Positions 8,696 through 15,139 of a stretch of 64,000 bases of DNA are shown here, one piece after another. The stretch's first letter is position 1. The number at the start of each line of letters is the position of its first letter. A model generated the notes under the pieces. It worked only from the letters and a program-made list of their open reading frames with translations, ran no database searches and was not told the origin of the DNA. The translations under genes and the position numbers were made by a program. This DNA is from Clostridium pascui (GTDB lineage Bacteria; Bacillota; Clostridia; Clostridiales; Clostridiaceae). Where the stretch lies: NCBI RefSeq assembly GCF_016908015.1, contig NZ_JAFBDB010000001.1, positions 310,001 through 374,000 on the forward strand. Reading direction: 5' to 3'.

Positions 8696-9933
8696 TGAGA
8701 GGGATAGTAAAAGGTGGTAATAATGATGGTGGTGGAGCTACAATAGTTGGGCAAGGAGAATATGTAGCCTCTTGTTATGAAAATATGGCAAAAGGAGATT
8801 TAGTAACAACTAGAAGATACTTTGGATTTGACACATTACTAAAAGTTAATAATCCAGATGTACTACCCACAGGAGATTCCTATAGTGTTGCAGTTAGTCC
8901 AGATGATGTTCATGTAGCAATAGGTCATTCATCTTCACCTTTTTTAACTATATACAAACGAAGTGGAGATGTTTTCACTAAGTTAACTAATCCAGCTGTT
9001 ATACCAGGAGGGGTAGTGTATGGATGTGCCTTTAGCTCTAATGGTAAATATCTAGCAGTAAAGGTTGGAGCTACTCCATATCTTATAGTATATAAACGAA
9101 GTGGAGATGTTTTTACACAGATTACAACTACTAATCCTATGTCAACTGCTATTGGAACATGTAAATTCAGTAAAGATAGTAACTATTTAATAGTTTCTGG
9201 AAATAATGGAACTACCTCGGGTTCACTAACTATTTATAAAATAAATGCAACTACTGATACTTTTACACAAATTTATAAGGCAACACAGAATAAGTCAAGA
9301 GGATTTGACATAAATTCCACTGGCAATTTAATTGCCTGTTCAGCAACAGGCAGTACTAGTGCTCAAGTATTTTCTTTTGTTAATGACTCAATCACAGAGC
9401 TTTCTTCAATATCAATAGGGTCAAATACTAATGATTGTGCATTTAGTCCTAATGATACCTATTTGGCATTTGCAGTTAATAGCTCACCTTATTTACTAAT
9501 ATACAAAAAGAATGGGAGCACATACACCAAACTTACTGTCCAACCTTCCATATTACCTACCGGTGCTGGCTATGCTTGTTCATTTAGTCCAGATGGTAAG
9601 TATTTATCGGTTGCTCATACAGGTTCACCTTATGTTACAGTTTATAAAGTAGATAGTAGTACTGACACATTTACTAAAATAGCAAACCCAGCATCATTAC
9701 CAACAACTAATGCACTGTATGTTGCCTATGCTAATTTAAATGCTTATATGATAGTTACAAGTGTTGATGCGCCCTATGTAGCTATATATAAGGCAGATAT
9801 ACTAGGAGATTACATTCATAAGTATACTGGATTAAGTGACCTATACTATTCAAATTATATAAACTTTGGATATGCCAAGTCAGCTGGAGTTGCTGGAAAT
9901 GCAAACAAACTAATAACTTTACCAATTAAATAG
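8695..9933 (+). CDS. Beta-propeller (WD40-like) phage tail-tip protein
   Basis: This 412-residue protein contains six to seven approximate repeats of about 45 residues. Each has a core of the type AFSSNGKYLAVKVGATPYLIVY followed by KRSGDVFTQI; others read FSPNDTYLAFAVNSSPYLLIY and FSPDGKYLSVAHTGSPYVTVY. This is a WD40-like or lactonase-like beta-propeller. It lacks any signal peptide. It is translationally coupled to the fibre gene, so it is most likely a distal tail or receptor-binding protein. A propeller as fibre tip is less usual than knob or lectin folds. Confidence 0.8.
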   Translation: MRGIVKGGNNDGGGATIVGQGEYVASCYENMAKGDLVTTRRYFGFDTLLKVNNPDVLPTGDSYSVAVSPDDVHVAIGHSSSPFLTIYKRSGDVFTKLTNPAVIPGGVVYGCAFSSNGKYLAVKVGATPYLIVYKRSGDVFTQITTTNPMSTAIGTCKFSKDSNYLIVSGNNGTTSGSLTIYKINATTDTFTQIYKATQNKSRGFDINSTGNLIACSATGSTSAQVFSFVNDSITELSSISIGSNTNDCAFSPNDTYLAFAVNSSPYLLIYKKNGSTYTKLTVQPSILPTGAGYACSFSPDGKYLSVAHTGSPYVTVYKVDSSTDTFTKIANPASLPTTNALYVAYANLNAYMIVTSVDAPYVAIYKADILGDYIHKYTGLSDLYYSNYINFGYAKSAGVAGNANKLITLPIK

Positions 9934-9944
9934 GAGGCTAAATA

Positions 9945-10223
9945 ATGGTTAAAACATTTTATTTACAAGTTAATAAAGGCACAAATATAATTACAGATGC
10001 TGTAGAATATGAGCATGAAGGATATATTCCTTATGCAACAGATTCACTATTACCCATAGGAGTATATGGAGGATGGTTTAAATTAGAAAGTGGGGTAATT
10101 GTAGAATATCCTGAATTAAAACCTATATTACAAGAGAATGAGGTTACACAATTAAAGGCAGAACAAGTTTTAATGAAAAAAGCTATGGACGATTTAATAT
10201 TTAATATGGGAGGTGCATTATAA
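9945..10223 (+). CDS. Small phage tail protein of unknown function
   Basis: A 92-residue protein with a mixed N-terminal half (FYLQVNKGTNIITDAVEYEH) and a helical C-terminus (ENEVTQLKAEQVLMKKAMDDL). AGGAGG stands before the ATG. It lies between the propeller protein and an XkdX-like small gene, where many prophages carry a short fibre-accessory or chaperone-like protein. I do not recognise a named family. Confidence 0.65.
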   Translation: MVKTFYLQVNKGTNIITDAVEYEHEGYIPYATDSLLPIGVYGGWFKLESGVIVEYPELKPILQENEVTQLKAEQVLMKKAMDDLIFNMGGAL

Positions 10224-10224
10224 T

Positions 10225-10362
10225 ATGTCAGATTATATGGCAAGCAGAATAATTGAAAGTGCGTATAACTATTCATATGTGGTAACAAAATTACCTAACT
10301 TAAAAACGGGTATAGATACTTATTTAACACTTAAGGGAAAAGAAGAATTAATAGTGGAATAA
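10225..10362 (+). CDS. Small XkdX/CD1375-type phage protein
   Basis: A 45-residue reading frame (MSDYMASRIIESAYNYSYVV and on) starts at an ATG ten bases after GGGAGGTG and two bases after the previous stop. Very short proteins of this kind, with a central helix and a Tyr-rich stretch, sit between the fibre genes and the lysis cassette in clostridial and PBSX-type prophages. Function is unknown. Reality is supported by position and ribosome site; the family name is tentative. Confidence 0.6.
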   Translation: MSDYMASRIIESAYNYSYVVTKLPNLKTGIDTYLTLKGKEELIVE

Positions 10363-10373
10363 AATAATTTTTA

Positions 10374-10415
10374 AAGGCAAAATAAGAACTGTAACAGGCT
10401 TTTTTATTTTGCCTT
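10374..10415 (+). terminator. Stem-loop between tail operon and lysis cassette
   Basis: Perfect 12-bp arms AAGGCAAAATAA and TTATTTTGCCTT enclose an 18-nt loop. The T-run lies in the loop and right arm rather than after it, so termination would be weak or partial. It ends 24 bases before the XhlA-like start. Confidence 0.45.
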
Positions 10416-10438
10416 ATTTCCATGAAGGAAGGTGTAAT

Positions 10439-10750
10439 ATGAATGAATTAGAAATGCTTCAAGACCATGAAGGAAGGATTAGAAAGCTTGAAGAGAGTGA
10501 CATAAGACAACAAATTCAGCTTGCAAACATAGAAAAATCACAAGCTGAAATAAAGGTTATGATAAATGATACTTCAAGGGAGCAGCAGAAGACTTTAAAG
10601 GATTTTACAGAACAGATATTAAGTACATTTACTAAAAGCTTATCAGATGATAATACAACTAAAAATGAAGTTAAATTTTATAATACAAAACAGTTCTGGG
10701 CTATTGTTTCAAGTGCTATAACTGCGGCAGTAGCTTTTTTTACTAAATAA
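10439..10750 (+). CDS. xhlA: XhlA-family haemolysin/holin accessory protein
   Basis: A 103-residue protein: a long charged coiled-coil N-terminus (MLQDHEGRIRKLEESDIRQQ) and one C-terminal membrane segment (FWAIVSSAITAAVAFFTK). This is the layout of XhlA, which in PBSX acts with the holin and amidase in host lysis. I chose ATG at 10439 because AAGGAAGGTG precedes it; the upstream TTG at 10409 lies inside a stem-loop and has no ribosome site. The amidase follows 13 bases later. Confidence 0.82.
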   Translation: MNELEMLQDHEGRIRKLEESDIRQQIQLANIEKSQAEIKVMINDTSREQQKTLKDFTEQILSTFTKSLSDDNTTKNEVKFYNTKQFWAIVSSAITAAVAFFTK

Positions 10751-10763
10751 GGGGGTAATACAT

Positions 10764-11420
10764 ATGAAGATAGCAGTGAGATTTGGACATCAAAAGACTG
10801 GTGCAGATGGAGCAGCTCCGGGTGAATATGAAATAATAAGACAATATGGCCCATATGTAATAAATGGACTAAAAAGTTTAGGACATGAAGTATTAGATGT
10901 TACCCCACCAGAAAACAATAGAAGTTTAGCTGATAGTTTAAATTATAGTATAAGTAAATCTAATTCCTGGGGCACTGATTTATTCATAAGTTTACATGGT
11001 AATAGCTTCAATGGTTCAGCGATGGGATGTGAGGTGATTTATTATCCTTCTAGTGCAAAGGGTAAAAATTTAGCTATTAACATATGTAGTGAAATATCTA
11101 AGTTAGGTTTTAAAAATAGAGGGGCAAAAGCAGATACAAGAGGACTAGCTGAATTAAACAATACTAAGATGACAGCAGTTATAGTAGAACCTTTATTTGT
11201 GGATAATGCACATGATAAAGCTTTATTCAATGCTAAGAATGTAGGTTATGCCATAGTAAAAGGTATTACAGGACAAAATATACAAACAAAAGATAATGAT
11301 TCTATATCCAGTAAAGTTTACAGAGTGCAGTTAGGGGCTTTCACTAACAGATCTTATGCAGAAGCTTTATTAAAGGAATTAAAGAGCAAAGGCTATGAAG
11401 CCTACGTAAAGGAGGAATAA
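10764..11420 (+). CDS. N-acetylmuramoyl-L-alanine amidase (Amidase_3) with SPOR domain; phage endolysin
   Basis: A 218-residue Amidase_3 enzyme, a zinc hydrolase that cuts the bond between MurNAc and L-Ala. Likely zinc ligands and catalytic residues are H9 (RFGHQ), E23, H78 (ISLHGN) and E142 (VIVEPLFVDN). A C-terminal SPOR domain (about 183-218, YRVQLGAFTNRSYAEALLKE) binds denuded glycan. There is no signal peptide, as expected for a holin-dependent lysin. GGGGGT precedes the ATG. A paralogue with the same two domains lies at 21945. Confidence 0.9.
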   Translation: MKIAVRFGHQKTGADGAAPGEYEIIRQYGPYVINGLKSLGHEVLDVTPPENNRSLADSLNYSISKSNSWGTDLFISLHGNSFNGSAMGCEVIYYPSSAKGKNLAINICSEISKLGFKNRGAKADTRGLAELNNTKMTAVIVEPLFVDNAHDKALFNAKNVGYAIVKGITGQNIQTKDNDSISSKVYRVQLGAFTNRSYAEALLKELKSKGYEAYVKEE

Positions 11421-11422
11421 CT

Positions 11423-11620
11423 ATGAAACCTTTTAAGAATTTTTTACAGATAAAAAAGATAATAGCTTTATTAACTACGATAGTATTTTGTATCTTAAGT
11501 TTAAAAGGCAGTTTAAGTGCTACAGAGTTTCTTTCAGTTTTTACACTAATAATAGGATTTTACTTTGGAACTAGCTCAACTAGGCAAGCAATACATGAAG
11601 AAAGAGAAAGAAATATTTAA
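11423..11620 (+). CDS. Small two-helix membrane protein, likely holin
   Basis: A 65-residue protein with hydrophobic segments near residues 11-27 (KIIALLTTIVFCILSL) and 34-50 (EFLSVFTLIIGFYFGTSS), and a charged tail (EERERN). Size, two membrane spans and position two bases after the amidase fit a phage holin. AAAGGAGGAA lies just upstream. No family name is certain. Confidence 0.7.
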   Translation: MKPFKNFLQIKKIIALLTTIVFCILSLKGSLSATEFLSVFTLIIGFYFGTSSTRQAIHEERERNI

Positions 11621-11671
11621 AATTACATATAGAGCCAAATCATAAAATTCTTTATTATTACATATTTCAAC

Positions 11672-11854
11672 TTATCTTAATATTTTTTCATGCTTTATTT
11701 CACTTTTGAGCACTAACTTACCTGACGCAGCATTATTTGTATCGTGCTTAGCAACAATTCGATTAAATTCTACTTCATACGAATGACCCTTTTTACCGTG
11801 GTACTGATCTAAAATAAACAAGCCAATTTTAAAACTAAATAAATTTTGAATTCG
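11672..11854 (-). pseudogene. Possible gene remnant, minus strand
   Basis: A 60-codon stop-to-stop frame with no usable start codon. It encodes a polar, protein-like sequence (DQYHGKKGHSYEVEFNRIVA, then KHDTNNAASGKLVLKSEIK). Composition is less AT-biased than true spacer here and hydrophilic periodicity looks coding, so I read it as the tail of a decayed gene. I do not recognise the family. It occupies most of the 327-bp gap after the holin. Confidence 0.3.
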
Positions 11855-11871
11855 TTATAAATAACTAATAG

Positions 11872-11921
11872 AAAAGGGGTGTTTCTCAACCAATTACTTA
11901 GTTTTAAAACATCCCTTTTTT
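11872..11921 (-). terminator. Intrinsic terminator of the SASP gene
   Basis: On the minus strand, an AAAAAAGGGATGTTTT arm pairs with AAACACCCCTTTT across a 21-nt loop and is followed by T-rich sequence. The arms also pair in the plus orientation, where the right arm supplies six Ts, so it may serve both strands. Confidence 0.6.
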
Positions 11922-11947
11922 AATATCTCATTACTTTAGTATATAGG

Positions 11948-12154
11948 CTATTTATCTATTAAACTTTTTTCAAACTCCTCTACCATCTTTTTAGTCATTA
12001 ATCCACCGATAGGCCCGCCTATATATCCATTTAATTTTGAAGTATTGTTACCTTTATAGGCATCATCGAGTTTTACTCCAAATTCATTTGCGAACTCTGC
12101 TTTTATTTTGTTTAGTGCTTCTTTTGCTTCAGGTACTAAAGGTCTTTTACTCAT
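11948..12154 (-). CDS. Alpha/beta-type small acid-soluble spore protein carried in the prophage
   Basis: This 68-residue protein carries the family signature: NKIKAEFANEFGV, the glycine-rich LNGYIGGPIGG, and MTKKMVEEFEKSL. Alpha/beta SASPs coat spore DNA, shift it towards an A-like form and protect it from UV; GPR cleaves them at germination within the E-F-A-x-E type site (here EFANEF). I start at ATG 12154, six bases from GGAGGTG; the longer frame from 12169 would include the ribosome site. Odd: it lies inside the prophage lysis region, opposite to all neighbours. Confidence 0.93.
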   Translation of the reverse strand: MSKRPLVPEAKEALNKIKAEFANEFGVKLDDAYKGNNTSKLNGYIGGPIGGLMTKKMVEEFEKSLIDK

Positions 12155-12333
12155 TAGTAACACCTCCAATTCAATATTAGTTTAATACTTTTATTTAAAG
12201 ATATACGTAGTAAATTATTCTTATAAGATGGTGTATGGAAAGTTTTCGCAACTTAAAATGTAATGGTATACTAAAGTTGTAACACCTCAGTCGAATAAAT
12301 GATATAATTTATTTGAGAAAAGAGGTTGTGAAA

Positions 12334-12621
12334 ATGGCAAAACCAAAGTATGAACAGGAATTCAAAAATAGAATCTTACGCCTTCACCTTGAGGAAGGCA
12401 GAACCCTTCTAAGTCTTGCACAAGAGTATAAAGTAAATAAAGCAACTATATCAAACTGGATCAAAGCTTACCGCGAAGAATGCCAAACAAATCCTGAGGT
12501 TAAAGAAGAACATGACTACTTTAAAGAAAATCTAAGACTCAGAAAGCAGCTCGAAGAGCTTGAAAAGGAGAATAGATTCTTAAAAAAAGCGGCAGCATTC
12601 TTTGCGAAGGAAATAGAATAA
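12334..12621 (+). CDS. IS3-family transposase OrfA
   Basis: A 95-residue OrfA: N-terminal helix-turn-helix (LAQEYKVNKATISNWIKAY) that binds the IS ends, then a leucine-zipper coiled coil (ENLRLRKQLEELEKENRFLK) for multimerisation. ATG 12334 is preferred over TTG 12313 as AGAGG lies between them. Near the end, codons TTA AAA AAA at 12580-12588 form a run of seven As suited to -1 frameshifting into OrfB. Confidence 0.9.
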   Translation: MAKPKYEQEFKNRILRLHLEEGRTLLSLAQEYKVNKATISNWIKAYREECQTNPEVKEEHDYFKENLRLRKQLEELEKENRFLKKAAAFFAKEIE

Positions 12622-13481
12622 AGGTTTACCAGTTTATACAGAAACATCATGAAGAATTTGGAGTTAGATGGCTCCTCGAAAAATTCAATATCAACCCTAA
12701 TGCTTACTATAATTTTTTAAAGGATAGAAAGTTTATTTATCGTACCCAAAAACAGAAGGTATTAGATAAGATAACTTCTATATACCATGAAAAAAACGGA
12801 ACTTTAGGACATAGAAATATGAAGATATTTCTTGCTAGGGAAGAATTAATATACAGTAAAACTACTGTTCATAAATATATGAATACTGAACTTAAGCTAA
12901 AATCTGTAGTTATGAGAAAAAAGCCAGCATATCTAAAGGGTACTGTACATAAGGTGTTTCCAAATCTTATAAAACGTTCTTTTACTGTTGAGAAACCTAA
13001 CAAAGTATGGTGTACTGATTTTACCTATATGAGCTTGAGCAATGGTAGCAAGCGCTACAATTGTACCATTTTAGATCTATATGACAGGTCCGTAATGGCA
13101 ACGCTTAACGGCAAAGAAATCACCTCAGAACTAGCTATTAGAACGCTGGAATTAGCGCTTAAGAGTAATAAGCCCTCTATCGAGGGATTGATTTTGCATA
13201 GTGATCAAGGAAGCCAATATACCTCTAAGGAATTCAGAGAATTCTGCAGCACTAACAAAATAATTCAAAGTATGAGTAAAGCAGGTTGCCCTTATAATAA
13301 TGCCCCCATGGAAAGATATTATAATACCTTTAAGAATGAGCTAATACACCTTTTCCATTTTAGAAATGATGAGCTGCTAGATAGAGCAGTATATGATTAT
13401 TCTTATAGTTGGTACAATCATCTTAGACCTCATTCTTTTAACCAAGGATTAACTCCTTTTGAAGCTCGCTATCGCGTATAA
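12588..13481 (+). CDS. IS3-family transposase OrfB (integrase domain), made by -1 frameshift
   Basis: The frame is open from 12576 and overlaps OrfA in the -1 phase. After slippage on the A7 run it would read on as KKSGSILCEGNRIKVYQFIQ. As numbered from 12588 it has 297 codons. It contains the rve-type DDE core: D144 (VWCTDFTY), D206 (LHSDQGSQYTS) and E242 (NNAPMERYYNTFKNE), with the 35-residue D-E spacing of the family. No disruption is visible. A separate internal start (for example ATG 12819) would lose the N-terminal region and is unlikely to give active enzyme. Confidence 0.88.
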   Translation, partial: SGSILCEGNRIKVYQFIQKHHEEFGVRWLLEKFNINPNAYYNFLKDRKFIYRTQKQKVLDKITSIYHEKNGTLGHRNMKIFLAREELIYSKTTVHKYMNTELKLKSVVMRKKPAYLKGTVHKVFPNLIKRSFTVEKPNKVWCTDFTYMSLSNGSKRYNCTILDLYDRSVMATLNGKEITSELAIRTLELALKSNKPSIEGLILHSDQGSQYTSKEFREFCSTNKIIQSMSKAGCPYNNAPMERYYNTFKNELIHLFHFRNDELLDRAVYDYSYSWYNHLRPHSFNQGLTPFEARYRV

Positions 13482-13574
13482 AAAATATTAGGCTAAAGTG
13501 TTACAATTTTGCTTGACCAGAACAGTTTACACCCATTAAGGGTGTATTTTTTATTTATAATTTAGAGGCGTGAC

Positions 13575-13802
13575 ATGATGTATTATGTTGTAGAGCAAGC
13601 TTTAATTTTAATTCCAGTACTCTATGTACTAGGGATAATGTTAAAAAACACCAACAAAATTAAAGATTGGTGCATACCTTGGATTTTATTATTTGTTGGT
13701 GTGCTAGGAGCTATATCTTTAATGGGATTTAATGCATATGCTATTATACAAGGAGTTTTAGTAACTGGAGTAACTATATACGCAAACCAGTTGCTTAAGT
13801 AG
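13575..13802 (+). CDS. Phage holin (Phage_holin_5_2-like)
   Basis: A 75-residue protein with three short hydrophobic segments (VEQALILIPVLYVLGIML, IPWILLFVGVLGAISLM, AIIQGVLVTGVTIYA). It has the pattern of small clostridial and Bacillus holins placed just before a lysin. AGAGGCG precedes ATGATG; either ATG could start. It forms the pore step of lysis for the glucosaminidase downstream. Its upstream promoter region was probably altered by the IS insertion. Confidence 0.82.
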   Translation: MMYYVVEQALILIPVLYVLGIMLKNTNKIKDWCIPWILLFVGVLGAISLMGFNAYAIIQGVLVTGVTIYANQLLK

Positions 13803-13829
13803 AGCATTTATAAGAGGGAGGAATAATTT

Positions 13830-14633
13830 ATGTCTTATATAGATGATTTTATAAATAGTGTTAAGGATGGAGCTATAGCTTCAATGAAAGCACATGGAGT
13901 ACTAGCAAGTATAACAATTGCACAAGCCATATTAGAAAGTAATTGGGGAAACAGCACATTAGCGAAAGAAAGTAAAAATCTGTTTGGTATAAAAGCTATA
14001 GGAGAATGGAGAGGAGCAAAGAAAAGTTATGCAACTTATGAATACTACAATGGGAAAAAGACGTTAATTAATGATTTTTTTAGAGTATATAATAGTATTG
14101 CTGAGAGTATTGAGGACCATGCTTTATTTTTAGTAAATAACTCTAGATATAAGCAGTATGGGTTTTTTAGTGCTAAAGATTATATAGGACAAGCAAATGC
14201 TTTACAGGAAGCAGGCTATGCAACTGCTCCAACCTATGCACAAAGTCTTATTAATTTAATAAAACAACATGGATTAGATAAATATGACGTTGTAAAAGCC
14301 AACAGTTTCATAAAGCTTGATGGTGGTGGTTATGCTTCATATAATGGTGGAGCTCCTGGAGTAAATTTAATTATAAGAGAGTATTCTACTGATATCGTAA
14401 GAGTTTTTGCATGGGTAGATAGTGACAAGGGGGCAAGCTGGGCATTTGATTTAGTACCTCCAAACTCAAACTATACAGTATTAAAAAAGAATACTAGTAA
14501 AGTTATAACTGCAAGAAATGGTGGCTATAGCTTTAGCAAAGGAGCTAATTATAAAATAACGGTTAAAGGGTATAATAAAGATGGGCAGGTTATATCAGAA
14601 AATCAAATAATTATAAAAGTACCATTAGAATAA
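13830..14633 (+). CDS. Phage endolysin with glucosaminidase (LYZ2) domain
   Basis: Residues 1-155 form a glucosaminidase-type domain (ITIAQAILESNWGNSTLAKE with catalytic Glu36; then KNLFGIKA and the NSIAESIEDHALFL segment) that cleaves glycan between GlcNAc and MurNAc. Residues about 160-267 are beta-rich (ASYNGGAPGVNLIIREY and on) and probably bind the wall. There is no signal peptide. GAGGGAGGAA lies before the ATG. It forms a second lysis cassette with the preceding holin. Confidence 0.88.
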   Translation: MSYIDDFINSVKDGAIASMKAHGVLASITIAQAILESNWGNSTLAKESKNLFGIKAIGEWRGAKKSYATYEYYNGKKTLINDFFRVYNSIAESIEDHALFLVNNSRYKQYGFFSAKDYIGQANALQEAGYATAPTYAQSLINLIKQHGLDKYDVVKANSFIKLDGGGYASYNGGAPGVNLIIREYSTDIVRVFAWVDSDKGASWAFDLVPPNSNYTVLKKNTSKVITARNGGYSFSKGANYKITVKGYNKDGQVISENQIIIKVPLE

Positions 14634-14636
14634 AAT

Positions 14637-14672
14637 AGCAGGTAGCCTTTAGAGACTACCTGTTATTTTTTA
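14637..14672 (+). terminator. Intrinsic terminator after the glucosaminidase gene
   Basis: Arms CAGGTAG and CTACCTG with a 10-nt loop are followed by TTATTTTTTAT. It starts three bases past the stop codon. Confidence 0.8.
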
Positions 14673-14680
14673 TATATAAA

Positions 14681-14728
14681 AAGAGGTTGGCATAAATTTT
14701 ACCAACCTCTTCATTTCCCGTAGGAAAT
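14681..14728. repeat. Two adjacent hairpins
   Basis: The first has perfect 10-bp arms AAGAGGTTGG and CCAACCTCTT (14681-14711); the second is ATTTCC-CGTA-GGAAAT (14713-14728). Neither is followed by a T-run. They lie just upstream of the toxin-like promoter and may be RNA structure or protein sites. Confidence 0.5.
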
Positions 14729-14795
14729 GATAGATTTAATCCTAATACTATTATACATTAATGTGGAAAAAAATAAAATATTTTCCATAAGGATA

Positions 14796-14824
14796 TTGAC
14801 TCTTCATACTACACGTAGTATAAT
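14796..14824 (+). promoter_or_regulatory. Strong sigma-A promoter with operator-like inverted repeat
   Basis: TTGACT (14796), a 17-bp spacer and TATAAT (14819) make a near-consensus promoter. ATACTAC-AC-GTAGTAT (14806-14821), a perfect 7-bp inverted repeat, fills the spacer and enters the -10, so a repressor could block it. Transcription would start near 14831, five to six bases before the AGAGGAGG ribosome site. Confidence 0.78.
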
Positions 14825-14852
14825 ATAATTGTAGAGAGGAGGTTAAAGAAAG

Positions 14853-14966
14853 GTGGTTGAGAAAATAAAAAAAGTCGGTAAAGTGATTGAGGCACTCACC
14901 GACTTGGCACTTAAGATAGGCACACTACTAGCCGTTATAAAAATGGTAGCAGATAGCCTAAAATAA
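14853..14966 (+). CDS. Candidate type I toxin: 37-residue amphipathic peptide
   Basis: GTG start 10 bases after AGAGGAGG. The product is a Lys-rich helix followed by a hydrophobic stretch (VIEALTDLALKIGTLLAVIK). It has no recognised domain, but loosely resembles holin-like toxins (EAL then GTLLAV). The gene is preceded by a near-consensus promoter and ends before a GGGAGG-CCTCCC hairpin. A convergent antisense RNA appears to run through it. Its 3' AAAACCTCCCTC can pair with the ribosome site GAGAGGAGGTT over about 10 bp. All this is type I toxin architecture; toxicity itself is inferred. Confidence 0.6.
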   Translation: MVEKIKKVGKVIEALTDLALKIGTLLAVIKMVADSLK

Positions 14967-14993
14967 ACCTAAAGGGAGGGTAAAACCTCCCTC
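14862..14993 (-). ncRNA. Candidate antisense antitoxin RNA (about 130 nt)
   Basis: On the minus strand there is a promoter at 15000-15028, a start expected near 14993, and a strong intrinsic terminator at 14862-14905: arms AAGTCGGT and ACCGACTT with an inner AGTG-CACT pairing, then TTTTTTTATTTT. The RNA would be complementary to nearly all the toxin coding sequence and its 3' hairpin. No frame of note lies on this strand, so a regulatory RNA is the simplest reading. Confidence 0.6.
14974..14991 (+). terminator. GGGAGG-CCTCCC hairpin after the toxin frame
   Basis: A six-bp GC-rich stem with a short loop, seven bases beyond the stop codon. No T-run follows, so it may stabilise the 3' end or sequester the ribosome site rather than terminate. 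Confidence 0.5.
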
Positions 14994-14999
14994 ACTAAT

Positions 15000-15028
15000 A
15001 AAATATCATACAACCATCTTTAAAGCAA
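15000..15028 (-). promoter_or_regulatory. Promoter for the candidate antisense RNA
   Basis: Read on the minus strand: TTGCTT, a 17-bp spacer, then TATTTT. Each box matches four of six consensus bases. It faces the toxin gene. Confidence 0.5.
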
Positions 15029-15029
15029 T

Positions 15030-15125
15030 ATGAAAGAGTTAATAAAAGAGATATTTAGATTAATAATTAAATTCTCATGGCTTATTATAATAATACTTGG
15101 TTTATTAATACTATTTATAAAGTAG
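15030..15125 (+). CDS. 31-residue single-span membrane peptide
   Basis: ATG at 15030; the product has a charged N-terminus (MKELIKEIFRLIIKF) and a hydrophobic span (SWLIIIILGLLILFIK) ending in lysine. Such peptides are found as small toxins or membrane regulators, but no family is recognised. No good ribosome site precedes it, and its start region overlaps the minus-strand promoter. Its end overlaps the AGAGGTG site of the next gene, hinting at coupling. Confidence 0.4.
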   Translation: MKELIKEIFRLIIKFSWLIIIILGLLILFIK

Positions 15126-15139
15126 AGGTGTTTATTATT

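Larger units (their letters stand above)
12228..13536 (+). mobile_element. IS3-family insertion sequence, about 1.3 kb
   Basis: The element holds orfA and a -1 frame orfB with a DDE core. Proposed ends are ATGGTGTATGG (left) and TTTACACCCAT (right), which are imperfect inverted copies; further inside, AAAATGTAA (left) matches AAAATTGTAA (right, inverted). A possible 4-bp target duplication TAAG lies at 12224-12227 and 13537-13540. Both reading frames are intact, so it may be active. It separates the SASP promoter side from the second holin gene. Confidence 0.8.

Noticed and set aside
5577-9933. Diversity-generating retroelement target
   Set aside because: Mtd-like N-termini prompted a search, but no reverse transcriptase or template/variable repeat pair is visible in the window.
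12819-13481. OrfB of the IS3 element starting at ATG 12819
   Set aside because: The same frame is open back to 12576 with conserved sequence, and the A7 run supports a frameshift fusion instead.
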